DNA of 11,465 nucleotides from an uncultured Ruminococcus sp. (GCA_937894495.1 CALCRR010000104.1:1-11465); one strand, 5' to 3'; counted from the first letter of the stretch, positions 1 through 6,057 are shown. Made by a program: numbers and translations. The notes: generated by a model from the letters alone, not told the origin.

Positions 1-1205
1 TTACAGGCTCAAAGACTGTAAACTTTACTATCAACAAGGTAAACCTCAGCGGTGCGACAGTTAATCTGAGCACTTCCTCCTATGTATATACAGGCAGCCA
101 GATCAAGCCGACTGTAAGCTCTGTTACGGTAAACGGCACAACGGTGGCAGCTTCAAACTACACCGTTACCTACGGCACTAACATTAATGCAGGCACAAAT
201 GCAGGCTCTGTCACCGTTACTGCAACTTCTTCAAGCGCAGGCTTTACAGGCTCAAAAACAATTAACTTCACCATATCCCCCAAGACCATTACCGACGATA
301 TGGTAACTTTGAGCCAGAGCACCTTTGTTTATGACGGCACTGCCAAGACCCCTGCGGTAACTGTAAAGAACGGCAGCACTACCCTTTCAAGCACTAATGA
401 TTACACAGTTTCATACTCAAACAACACCAATGTTACCGATAAGGCTGTGGCTAAAGTGGCTGCAAAGGGCTCAAACTACACAGGCACGGTCACAAAATAC
501 TTCACTATCACAAAGAGCGTTACCGACATAAGCAAGCTCACTGTTGATATTCAGAAGGAGGTAGAGTACACAGGCTCGCCTGTCAAGCCGGCAATAACCA
601 TAAAGAACGGCAGCACCGTTCTGGTGGAGGGTGTTGACTACGATGTAAGTATCTCAGGCAACAACACATCGGTGGGCACGGCAACTGTTACCGTTACCTG
701 CAAGGGCAGCTATTCAGGCAGCAAGTCTGATACCTTCACTATCAAAAAGGCTGACCTTAAAAACTCTCAGCTCACACTCAGCGGCACTTCATTCACTGCT
801 AACGGCAGCGAGCAGAAGCCCTCTGTAACAGTAACTCTCGGCGGAAATACTATACCTGCAAGCGAATATGACGTCAGCTACTCAAACAACATCAACGCAG
901 GCACAGCTACAGTAACCGTTACCGCAAAGAGCACCAGCGCAGGCTACACAGGCTCAAACAAGACCACCTTTACCATAACAGCTGCTCAGACAGACCCTGT
1001 TGATGATGTTGTAAAGGGCGATATCAACGGCGACGGCAAGGTAGACTCAAAGGACGCTCTGCTGTCGGTATCCTACACCAAAAAGACCTCTGAACCAAAG
1101 AATGACAGACAGTTCAAGGCGGCAGACGTCAATGACGACGGCAAGCTGGACTCCAAGGACACTATGAAGATAATCGCAGCTGCAAAGAAGATAATAAAGC
1201 TGTGA
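1..1205 (+). CDS. Secreted Ig-like-repeat protein with C-terminal type I dockerin (5' partial)
   Basis: The frame is open from base 3 to the stop at 1203-1205 and has no start in the window, so only the last 400 residues are seen. The visible part is four Ser/Thr/Asn-rich repeats of about 80 residues (about 14-95, 96-172, 173-249, 250-328). They recur with a pattern like 'Y-[TD]-G-(x)-KP...V.V.NG...DY.VSYSNN...AGTATVTVTAKG.YTGS...FTI', typical of bacterial Ig-like/MBG-type stalk modules. Residues 339-400 form a type I dockerin: two calcium-loop motifs, DINGDGKVDSKD (340-351) and DVNDDGKLDSKD (375-386), each followed by a helix. Dockerins plug secreted proteins into cohesin scaffoldins of cellulosomes, so this is likely an extracellular cellulosome-associated protein. 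Both loops end in the same S-K pair at the usual recognition positions. The catalytic or binding module must lie upstream and cannot be named. An internal GTG at 144 is not the start, because the repeats continue upstream in frame. Confidence 0.9.
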   Translation, partial: TGSKTVNFTINKVNLSGATVNLSTSSYVYTGSQIKPTVSSVTVNGTTVAASNYTVTYGTNINAGTNAGSVTVTATSSSAGFTGSKTINFTISPKTITDDMVTLSQSTFVYDGTAKTPAVTVKNGSTTLSSTNDYTVSYSNNTNVTDKAVAKVAAKGSNYTGTVTKYFTITKSVTDISKLTVDIQKEVEYTGSPVKPAITIKNGSTVLVEGVDYDVSISGNNTSVGTATVTVTCKGSYSGSKSDTFTIKKADLKNSQLTLSGTSFTANGSEQKPSVTVTLGGNTIPASEYDVSYSNNINAGTATVTVTAKSTSAGYTGSNKTTFTITAAQTDPVDDVVKGDINGDGKVDSKDALLSVSYTKKTSEPKNDRQFKAADVNDDGKLDSKDTMKIIAAAKKIIKL

Positions 1206-1220
1206 TAAAGGAGTGGGCGT

Positions 1221-1568
1221 ATGACATTTATATGCTATCCCAAATGCTCAACCTGCAAAAAAGCGCAGAAGTGGCTTGATAACAAGGGCAGGGAGTTTGA
1301 GGTAAGAGATATCAAAACAAACAACCCCACCCTTGAAGAGCTCAGGCAGTGGCACAAAAAAAGCGGTCTGCCGCTGAAAAGGTTTTTTAACACCAGCGGT
1401 CAGCTTTACCGCTCGCTGGAGCTTAAAGACAAGCTGCCGCAGATGACCGAGGACGAGCAGTTAAAGCTGCTGGCTTCGGACGGTATGCTGGTAAAAAGAC
1501 CTATCCTGCTGACAGGCAGCAAGGTGCTGGTGGGCTTCAGGGAAGCCGATTGGGAAAAGAACATCTGA
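1221..1568 (+). CDS. ArsC/Spx-family thioredoxin-fold protein
   Basis: This 115-residue protein matches the length and layout of the ArsC/Spx/YffB family. Residues 3-12 (FICYPKCSTC) form the first strand and the Cys loop, with C9 and C12 in a CxxC arrangement and C5 just before. 'VKRPILL' at 91-97 is the conserved Arg-Pro segment of the ArsC fold. Family members are glutaredoxin-dependent arsenate reductases, Spx-type regulators that bind RNA polymerase, or uncharacterised thiol reductases. The sequence alone does not separate these, and no ars genes lie nearby, so arsenate reduction should not be assumed. AAAGGAG at 1207-1213 lies 7 bases before the ATG. The gene starts 15 bases after the dockerin gene stop with no terminator between, so co-transcription is likely. 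The family call is firm; the biochemical role is open. Confidence 0.9.
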   Translation: MTFICYPKCSTCKKAQKWLDNKGREFEVRDIKTNNPTLEELRQWHKKSGLPLKRFFNTSGQLYRSLELKDKLPQMTEDEQLKLLASDGMLVKRPILLTGSKVLVGFREADWEKNI

Positions 1569-1572
1569 TAAA

Positions 1573-1608
1573 AAAGCCCGTGGCAGTGTTTAGCTGTCCA
1601 CGGGCTTT
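1573..1608 (-). terminator. Rho-independent terminator, probably bidirectional
   Basis: An 11-bp perfect GC-rich stem (AAAGCCCGTGG paired with CCACGGGCTTT) extended by CAG/CTG encloses a short loop. Read on the minus strand the stem is followed by a run of six T, a better terminator than in the plus direction, where only TTTAT follows. It sits 4 bases after the ArsC-like stop and 19 bases beyond the stop of the minus-strand remnant at 1628-1690, so it may serve both directions. Confidence 0.75.
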
Positions 1609-1627
1609 ATGCTTATACAAAGCTATG

Positions 1628-1690
1628 TTACTTTATCTTTACAGTTTTGGTATCAAATGTGCTGCCGTAGGTCGTACCCTCGTACACAGT
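1628..1690 (-). pseudogene. Possible orphan 3' tail of a lost secreted-protein gene
   Basis: On the minus strand, 20 codons ending in TAA at 1628-1630 read T-VYEGTTYGSTFDTKTVKIK. This resembles the last strands of an FN3/Ig-like domain of a secreted Firmicute protein. Two in-frame TAA codons lie directly upstream (1691-1696), and no reading frame continues it. A strong minus-oriented terminator follows it. The simplest reading is a decayed 3' end left after deletion or replacement of the rest. The segment is short, so chance resemblance remains possible. Confidence 0.35.
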
Positions 1691-1736
1691 TTATTATTCT
1701 GCATTAAAATTTTGCGCCAGCGGCTTTTTTATTATC

Positions 1737-1775
1737 AAAAAATTGGGGGGAGACCCGATCAAAAGAGTCTCCCCC
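1737..1775 (-). terminator. Rho-independent terminator of the AmiS/UreI-like gene
   Basis: On the minus strand a perfect 9-bp stem (GGGGGAGAC/GTCTCCCCC, 1746-1754 with 1767-1775) with a 12-base loop is followed by AATTTTTT. It begins 24 bases after the stop of the channel gene, as expected for its terminator. Confidence 0.85.
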
Positions 1776-1798
1776 ACATAAAAACGCACAAAGCTTAT

Positions 1799-2305
1799 TT
1801 ACCACACGCCCAGCAGCAGCATTACGCCGGGTATCCAGGCGGTCACTATGCCCTCAAAAATTTGCAGGCAGGGCACGAATTTGCCCAGGTCTTTTTTCAT
1901 AAGGTCGGTAAAGAATGATGTGCCCCACAGCACTGCCCACAGCCACCATATTGCTGCCCAGCGCCAGTCGGGGTCAATGCCCAGCTGTGCGCTGCCCGTT
2001 ACGCCCTCAACAATGCCGAAAACCACTGCGTTGAACGCCACAAAGGTGGAGAAAACCCCGAAGGGCTTGGGGTCAAGCTCAAAAATATTGTTAAGCGCTG
2101 CAAAAAGGTACGTAAAGCCGAAAAGCAGCCCCGTTCCTGCGGCATAGTAATTCCCCTTGACCAGACTGACAAAGTTGATGAACAGCGACAGACCGCCCAC
2201 AAATATATTCATCACCGCAGCAGACCTTCTATCCACCCCCAGCAGCGCACAGGCGCCGTTGTTTATAAGCACTATGCCCACAAACAGCAAGCAAACTCCA
2301 AGCAT
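1799..2305 (-). CDS. AmiS/UreI-family urea or short-chain amide channel
   Basis: The 168-residue product is almost wholly hydrophobic with about six membrane segments, as in the AmiS/UreI family. Recognisable family stretches are LLFVGIVLINNG (6-17), VMNIFVGGLSLFIN (31-44), LLFGFTYLFAALNNIFELD (60-78), the Trp-rich WWLWAVLW (120-127) and the C-terminal IPGVMLLLGVW (158-168). Family members are inner-membrane channels letting urea or short amides into the cytoplasm (H. pylori UreI, amidase-linked AmiS). The start chosen is the ATG at 2305, because GGGGAGG lies 7 bases upstream of it; an upstream ATG at 2359 would add 18 poorly placed residues. No urease or amidase gene is in the window, so the substrate is undetermined. 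It may be transcribed with the nitroreductase 210 bases upstream, or from its own unseen promoter. The family call is strong. Confidence 0.88.
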   Translation of the reverse strand: MLGVCLLFVGIVLINNGACALLGVDRRSAAVMNIFVGGLSLFINFVSLVKGNYYAAGTGLLFGFTYLFAALNNIFELDPKPFGVFSTFVAFNAVVFGIVEGVTGSAQLGIDPDWRWAAIWWLWAVLWGTSFFTDLMKKDLGKFVPCLQIFEGIVTAWIPGVMLLLGVW

Positions 2306-2312
2306 AACAATA

Positions 2313-2319
2313 CCTCCCC
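2313..2319 (-). promoter_or_regulatory. Ribosome binding site that decides the AmiS/UreI-like start
   Basis: GGGGAGG on the minus strand lies 7 bases before the ATG at 2305-2303. The two in-frame ATGs further upstream (2359 and 2332) have no comparable site, so the shorter protein is preferred. Confidence 0.75.
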
Positions 2320-2376
2320 AGCAAAAAATCATCTGCACACTCACCACTTTGATATGCACCGCTGAAAATGATGATC

Positions 2377-2459
2377 TACCGTACTGCCTGCAGGCTTTAC
2401 TGGGGAAAACCTTTCTGAAGAAAGGTTATTCCCCAGTAAAGCCTGCAGACGGTACGGTA
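2377..2459. repeat. Long near-perfect hairpin between nitroreductase and channel genes
   Basis: Arms 2377-2415 and 2420-2459 are inverted copies of about 39 bases with only a few mismatches and one bulged base, closed by a TGAA tetraloop. The outer ends are TACCGTAC and GTACGGTA, and the inner part pairs CTGCAGGCTTTACTGGGGAA with its complement. There is no T-run on the minus side, so it is a poor terminator despite its place downstream of the nitroreductase. It could be a miniature inverted-repeat or REP-like element, or an mRNA stabiliser or attenuator in the leader of the channel gene. Confidence 0.85.
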
Positions 2460-2515
2460 AATTATTATTTGCGGCAGTACACACCAAGGTGGTGAGTATG
2501 CCGGATAATGGTTTG

Positions 2516-3037
2516 TTACTTTACCCAATAGACGTAATTATCTTTTCTGGGCTTTGCTTCGGGCAGTTCATCGGCGGGATAGCCTATTATGCAGTGGCCC
2601 ACGCCCTCATAATCGCCCTCTATGCCCAGGGAGCTTAGGATCTCTTTGCCCTCTTCGCGCTCAAATTCCTCTTTAGCTCTGTGTATCCAGCAGCTGCCAA
2701 GACCCTTATCGTGGGCTGCCAGCATAAGGTTTGCCATAACAAGGCTGCCGTCGTACACATAAGTGGGTGCATTTTTATCAGCCAGAACTATAAGCACCAC
2801 GGGGGCGCCGTAAAAGGGGTCGATGTTGGCGTTCATTATCTCGGCATTCAGGGCGGCGAGCTTGTCTCTCAGCTCCTTATTGGTGACGGCAATTATCACG
2901 GGGGACTGCCTGTTCATGCCCGTGGGGGCAAATGTGCCTGCCTTGATTATCTCGTTAAGGGTCTCCTCGTCCACCATATCGGGCTTGTAGCTCCTTACGC
3001 TTCTTCTTGAGATAAGCTTGTCGATAAATCCACTCAT
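2516..3037 (-). CDS. Nitroreductase-family FMN oxidoreductase
   Basis: The 173-residue product has the nitroreductase layout. An N-terminal RRSVRSY motif (11-17) is the FMN-phosphate-binding Arg/Ser cluster. It is followed by AGTFAPTGMNRQSPVIIAV (33-51), the typical segment after it, and GLGSCWIHRA (112-121) is the glycine-rich FMN-contact region seen in clostridial members. These are soluble flavoproteins that use NAD(P)H to reduce nitro groups, quinones or other acceptors; the natural substrate cannot be read from sequence. The ATG at 3037 has AAGGAGG 8 bases upstream (3046-3052). That site overlaps the stop codon of the GH5 gene (3051-3053), so the two are almost certainly on one transcript and probably translationally coupled. 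Confidence 0.92.
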   Translation of the reverse strand: MSGFIDKLISRRSVRSYKPDMVDEETLNEIIKAGTFAPTGMNRQSPVIIAVTNKELRDKLAALNAEIMNANIDPFYGAPVVLIVLADKNAPTYVYDGSLVMANLMLAAHDKGLGSCWIHRAKEEFEREEGKEILSSLGIEGDYEGVGHCIIGYPADELPEAKPRKDNYVYWVK

Positions 3038-3045
3038 AGTTATTT

Positions 3046-3052
3046 CCTCCTT
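3046..3052 (-). promoter_or_regulatory. Nitroreductase ribosome binding site overlapping the GH5 stop codon
   Basis: On the minus strand AAGGAGG starts with the last two bases of the GH5 TAA stop (3053-3051). A ribosome ending GH5 translation would therefore sit on the nitroreductase start signal, a classic coupling arrangement. Confidence 0.8.
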
Positions 3053-4268
3053 AACTGTTTACAACGTCCATTATAGCCTCAACGATGGTCGGGAAATACC
3101 AGTCGTATTCAGCCCTGTTATAAATGCCGAAGTTCTCGCCGTCGCCTACTCTTACGCCGTTATCCCACCAGATGCAAGGCACGCCGTATTCCTTGGCAAT
3201 GGTGAGGTAATCAGTAACGCACTGTATCCTGTCCTCGGTGTTATCCTTGTTTACCGAGCCGAACTCACCGATGATAACGGGGATATCCCTGTCAAGGAAA
3301 TATGCCTGTATCATCTCAAAGAGCTGCTCTATAGAGCCGTCATCGGGGTCATAAACATCGGTGCCCTTGGTATCCAGCGCAAATGAGTAGGGCAGGTATG
3401 CGTGTACCGAAACTATTATCTTGTCGCTGTCCTCGGGTATCTCGATATACTGCAAATTGGTGCTTGATGATGAAGCCGCATAGCCTGTTACCATAAGGCA
3501 GCGGTCGGCATTGTTGCCGCCTGTGGCACGGACGGTCTCAACAAACTTTTTAGCGTACTGATTAACTATATCCCTTGCCTCGCCTGTGCCTGTCCACTCA
3601 GAGGGCGTGCCCCTGAGCCTTGGCTCGTTCAGTCCCTCGAATATCAGGTGCTCGTCATAGCCCTTAAAGCGCTCGGCTATCTGGGTCCAGAGGGCTTCAA
3701 GCTCTTCAAGGTCCTGCTCCATATCCGAGCCGTCGGGCATATACCACTCCTCATGATGGGTGTTGAGTATAACGAACATATCATTGTCGATACCGTAGTT
3801 AACTATCTCCTGTACTCTGTCCATCCACTCCTTATCAACGGTGTAGTCATCGTCCATATGGGTGCCCCAGGATACGGGGACACGCAGCACGTTAAAGCCT
3901 GCGTCCTTTATCTGCTTTATCATAAATTCATCGGTCTTTGCGCCCGAGGGCTGCCACGAGGTCTCAGCCTCAACGCCCTCTCTGCCCTCGCCCGAGGTAG
4001 CGTCCATAGTGTTGCCTAAGTTCCAGCCCACCTTCATCTGCGCCACAAGGTCCTTGGCAGAGGTGACTGTCATGGGGTCATTGGTATGGGTGGTGGAAAC
4101 GTCCGCCTTCTCCTCCTCACCCGACTGGCTGTCGGTGCTCTGGCTGCCCGACTTTGAGGAGCTGCTTGAAGATTTTTTGTCGCTCTCCTTACTGCTGCCG
4201 CAGGCGGTCAGCATGGTAAAGCTCAGTGTCAGCGATAAAACGGCGGCGGTTATTTTTCTTATGTTCAT
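3051..4268 (-). CDS. GH5 (subfamily 4-like) endo-glucanase lipoprotein
   Basis: The 405-residue product is a predicted lipoprotein: basic start MNIRK, hydrophobic helix and lipobox LTAC with Cys at 23, then a Ser/Lys/Glu-rich linker (24-65). The rest is a glycoside hydrolase family 5 domain: GWNLGNTMDA (81-90), LRVPVSWG (128-135), NTHHE (169-173), the acid/base in GLNEP (Glu215), VHAYLPY (288-294), the nucleophile in IIGEFGS (Glu335) and WWDNG (367-371). The catalytic set is complete. Motif style suits GH5_4, which cleaves beta-1,4-glucans such as cellulose, xyloglucan or mixed-linkage glucan; exact specificity is not determined. It would be anchored to the outer face of the membrane rather than to a cellulosome, as it has no dockerin or CBM. 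The ATG at 4268 is chosen because GAAAGGA lies 8 bases upstream and the signal peptide starts there; an upstream ATG at 4304 adds 12 unneeded residues. Confidence 0.93.
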   Translation of the reverse strand: MNIRKITAAVLSLTLSFTMLTACGSSKESDKKSSSSSSKSGSQSTDSQSGEEEKADVSTTHTNDPMTVTSAKDLVAQMKVGWNLGNTMDATSGEGREGVEAETSWQPSGAKTDEFMIKQIKDAGFNVLRVPVSWGTHMDDDYTVDKEWMDRVQEIVNYGIDNDMFVILNTHHEEWYMPDGSDMEQDLEELEALWTQIAERFKGYDEHLIFEGLNEPRLRGTPSEWTGTGEARDIVNQYAKKFVETVRATGGNNADRCLMVTGYAASSSSTNLQYIEIPEDSDKIIVSVHAYLPYSFALDTKGTDVYDPDDGSIEQLFEMIQAYFLDRDIPVIIGEFGSVNKDNTEDRIQCVTDYLTIAKEYGVPCIWWDNGVRVGDGENFGIYNRAEYDWYFPTIVEAIMDVVNS

Positions 4269-4276
4269 ATTATCTG

Positions 4277-4283
4277 TCCTTTC
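4277..4283 (-). promoter_or_regulatory. Ribosome binding site that decides the GH5 start
   Basis: GAAAGGA on the minus strand lies 8 bases before the ATG at 4268-4266, directly ahead of the lipoprotein signal peptide. Confidence 0.65.
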
Positions 4284-4302
4284 ATGTAGAAGTAAGTGTA
4301 TC

Positions 4303-4486
4303 ATAACATGAAGCCGCAGGCATTAAGCACGGGCTATGGCTTTATTATAACATGAAGCCGAACGGTCTTGCTTGCAAGGGACCTGAGGCAAAATGTTACA
4401 ATAAAGCCGCAGGCGAACAGCCTGCAAGCAGAGCTTTAGCTCTGCAGACCGTGCATCAAGCACGGGCTATGGCTTTATTATAACAT
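4303..4486. repeat. Tandem palindromic repeat array upstream of GH5
   Basis: A 34-base block occurs at 4320-4353 and 4453-4486 with one difference (core AAGCACGGGCTATGGC, then TTTATTATAACAT). AAGCCGCAGGC is at 4311-4321 and 4404-4414, and ATAACATGAAGCCG at 4303-4316 and 4347-4360. The left copy equals the right copy with exactly the 40 bases 4415-4454 missing. The right copy is bounded by 15-base inverted ends (4394-4408 with 4471-4485, 14 of 15 pairing). It holds three hairpins in a row: 4409-4425 (6 bp), 4428-4445 (7 bp) and 4449-4465 (6 bp), giving a cloverleaf-like fold. It looks like a small non-coding mobile repeat that has duplicated and partly deleted. I do not recognise a named family. 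Confidence 0.8.
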
Positions 4487-4505
4487 ATAAATTTATTATT
4501 GTAAA
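4477..4505 (-). promoter_or_regulatory. Promoter for the GH5-nitroreductase operon
   Basis: On the minus strand TTTACA (4505-4500), exactly 17 bases, then TATAAT (4482-4477), with a TG just ahead of the -10 (extended -10). The -10 box lies inside the right end of the palindromic repeat. Transcription should start near 4470, giving a leader of about 200 bases that carries the repeat hairpins. A weaker alternative, TG-T-TATGAT (-10 at 4305-4300), is closer to the gene. Confidence 0.7.
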
Positions 4506-4526
4506 GTATTTGCAGGTTAAAAATCA

Positions 4527-4555
4527 TTGACAGCATTTTAACATTAGTGTATAAT
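4527..4555 (+). promoter_or_regulatory. Consensus sigma-A promoter of the RNase Z-like gene
   Basis: TTGACA (4527-4532), 17 bases, TATAAT (4550-4555): a perfect housekeeping promoter. The expected start is near 4562, giving a leader of about 35 bases. It is divergent from the GH5 promoter, with the two -35 boxes 21 bases apart. Confidence 0.9.
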
Positions 4556-4583
4556 ATAAAAAGTAAAAAACTTATATGCCGAT

Positions 4584-4590
4584 GGGAGGT
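4584..4590 (+). promoter_or_regulatory. Ribosome binding site that decides the RNase Z-like start
   Basis: GGGAGGT lies 7 bases before the ATG at 4597. The earlier in-frame ATG at 4576 lies upstream of this site and has no site of its own. Confidence 0.75.
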
Positions 4591-4596
4591 ATAATT

Positions 4597-5511
4597 ATGC
4601 CCGAGATCTGTCTTGCGGGAACAGGCGGTATGCTGCCGCTGAAAAACAGATATTTAACAGGCTTGTTTGTTGAGCATAACGGCAAGGCGGTGCTTATCGA
4701 CTGCGGCGAGGGTATGCAGGTGGCGCTGTCACAGTTCGGGCTCAAAATAAGCAGGATCGAGATACTGCTTATCACCCACTGCCATGCAGACCATGTAACG
4801 GGGCTGCCGGGGCTGCTGCTGTCAATGGGCAACTGCTCACGCACCGAGCCGCTGGATATTTATATGCCTGCAAGCTGCGAGAGGGTCTTTAAAAGCCTTA
4901 TGACCGTCTGCGGCAGGCTCCCCTTTGAGGTGAGGGCGCACAAGCTGCCCGATAAGCAGGCTGTGAGCTTTACTGCCGATAAGATAGACCCCATGCTCAC
5001 CATCTCCACACTGCCCCTTAAACACAGTGTGAGCTGCCTGGGCTACAGCTTGTTTTTTGATAAAAAGCCTGTTTTCAAGCCCGATAATGCCAAGGCGCTG
5101 GGGGTGCCTGTTACGCTGTGGCGAAGGCTCCACGCCGGCGAGAGCGTGACCCTTGAGGACGGCAGGGTGATAGCTCCCGAAGAGGTGACGGGGGAAAGAA
5201 GAAAGCCGATAAAGCTCACCTACACCACCGACACGCTGCCCTTTGAGGGCATAGCGCAGTTTGCAGAGGGCTCGGACCTGTTTGTGTGCGAGGGTATGTA
5301 CGGCGAGAGGGATAAAAAGGAAAGCATGGATCAGAAGGGGCATATGCTCATGCAGGACGCCTGCGGGCTTGCGGCAAAGGCAAATGCAAAAATGCTGTGG
5401 CTCACCCACTACAGCCCTGCCGAAAAGCACCCCGAAAATTTTGAAGCCGAGCTTTTAAACCTCTTCCCGCAGGTGAAGATATCCCGTGACGGCGAAAAGC
5501 TGGAACTGTGA
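4597..5511 (+). CDS. rnz: Ribonuclease Z-family metallo-beta-lactamase-fold hydrolase
   Basis: The 304-residue product has the length and motifs of RNase Z. GTGGMLPLKNRYLTG (8-22) and DCGEGMQ (35-41) open the fold. THCHADHVTGLPGLL (60-74) holds the HxHxDH zinc motif. LKHS (141-144) supplies the next His, DGRVIAPEEV and TYTTDT (Asp212) the bridging Asp, and GHM (248-250) and LTHYSP (269-274) the final His residues. RNase Z is the endonuclease that trims 3' trailers of tRNA precursors in the cytoplasm, using two zinc ions. The family also holds related phosphodiesterases, and this divergent clostridial form has not been tested here, so the tRNA role is a family inference. It is expressed alone from its own consensus promoter. 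Start 4597 is chosen on ribosome binding site position. Confidence 0.85.
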   Translation: MPEICLAGTGGMLPLKNRYLTGLFVEHNGKAVLIDCGEGMQVALSQFGLKISRIEILLITHCHADHVTGLPGLLLSMGNCSRTEPLDIYMPASCERVFKSLMTVCGRLPFEVRAHKLPDKQAVSFTADKIDPMLTISTLPLKHSVSCLGYSLFFDKKPVFKPDNAKALGVPVTLWRRLHAGESVTLEDGRVIAPEEVTGERRKPIKLTYTTDTLPFEGIAQFAEGSDLFVCEGMYGERDKKESMDQKGHMLMQDACGLAAKANAKMLWLTHYSPAEKHPENFEAELLNLFPQVKISRDGEKLEL

Positions 5512-5536
5512 ACAGCAAACACATAAAGCGCCTGCT

Positions 5537-5639
5537 AAAAAACAAAGAAGAAAGAATCAACAAGAAATAACGGTCTATAATATGCCAGATCTGCAGACGC
5601 CATTTTTCTTTATTCTTTCTTCTTTTTTCTTTATTTTTT
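5537..5639. terminator. AT-rich inverted repeat, likely bidirectional terminator
   Basis: The A/G-rich left arm (about 5537-5567) and T/C-rich right arm (about 5603-5638) contain a perfect 14-base inverted core, AAAGAAGAAAGAAT at 5544-5557 with its complement at 5612-5625, and weaker pairing beyond. It lies between two convergent genes and each strand ends in a T-rich run, so it can terminate both. The stem is AT-rich and the loop long (about 50 bases), so strength is uncertain. Confidence 0.55.
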
Positions 5640-6020
5640 TCAGCCCTGCCCCTGCTTTATGCGGCGGCTCAGCTCTAGTATCTCGTCCCTGACCTTTTCA
5701 CGGCTCTGCCTTGTTACCGCCTTGCTTACAGGCGTTGCCGCTGCTGCTATCCCAAGCCCGAGCACGCCCACTATCAGCCCTGCTGTAAAGTGGTCAAAGC
5801 TCAGCATAAGGCTCAGCCCTAAGCCAAGTATCAGCACGCCGATAATGCCCACCGCAATGCCTGCAAAGGTCCCGGGGCGCTCTGCCTGACGGTCCAGCTT
5901 TCTCAGCCGCTCCATATCGCTGTCGGGCTTTTTTTCGGTTTTTATATATTTCGCGGTTATTTTGTCCACCTCATCATTGCGTGCAGGCGAATAGCTGTAT
6001 GTGAATTTTGAGTTATCCAT
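5640..6020 (-). CDS. Small two-helix membrane protein, function unknown
   Basis: The 126-residue product has a charged N-terminal part (1-47), two hydrophobic segments (about 50-75 and 78-97) rich in Gly, Ile and Leu, and a charged C-terminal tail (SREKVRDEILELSRRIKQ). With two helices both tails should be on the same side, probably the cytoplasm. The segment MERLRKLDRQAERPGT before the first helix resembles a recurrent clostridial family of hypothetical proteins; I know no function. It is the third gene of the operon, 37 bases after the histidine kinase stop, with GGAGG 10 bases before its ATG. Position suggests an accessory to, or target of, the two-component system. Confidence is high that it is a real gene, low on role. 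Confidence 0.82.
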   Translation of the reverse strand: MDNSKFTYSYSPARNDEVDKITAKYIKTEKKPDSDMERLRKLDRQAERPGTFAGIAVGIIGVLILGLGLSLMLSFDHFTAGLIVGVLGLGIAAAATPVSKAVTRQSREKVRDEILELSRRIKQGQG

Positions 6021-6057
6021 TTGTGGGTACCCTCCGTTTCCTTGCGGTCATGCTGCG

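Noticed and set aside
1221..1568. An arsenic resistance operon
   Set aside because: Only the ArsC-like fold is present; no arsR, arsB or acr3 gene is nearby, and the same fold covers Spx and other proteins.
2377..2459. The long hairpin as the nitroreductase terminator
   Set aside because: It has no T-run on the minus side and is far longer than normal terminator stems. Kept as a repeat or leader structure.
2377..2480. A guanidine-type riboswitch ahead of the channel gene, suggested by ACGG repeats
   Set aside because: The ACGG copies lie in the paired arm of the hairpin on the plus strand, not in two hairpin loops of the minus-strand leader, so the known guanidine-II pattern is not met.
1550..2495. 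Plus-strand open frames over the channel gene (1550-1918, 1848-2147, 2157-2495)
   Set aside because: They lie opposite a clear membrane-channel gene with a ribosome binding site and terminator, have no recognisable motifs, and show composition expected of antisense shadows.
4269..4486. A CRISPR array in the repeat-rich region upstream of GH5
   Set aside because: There are only two main copies, at unequal spacing, with shared internal sequence instead of unique spacers, and no cas genes. The pattern is a palindromic repeat with an internal deletion.
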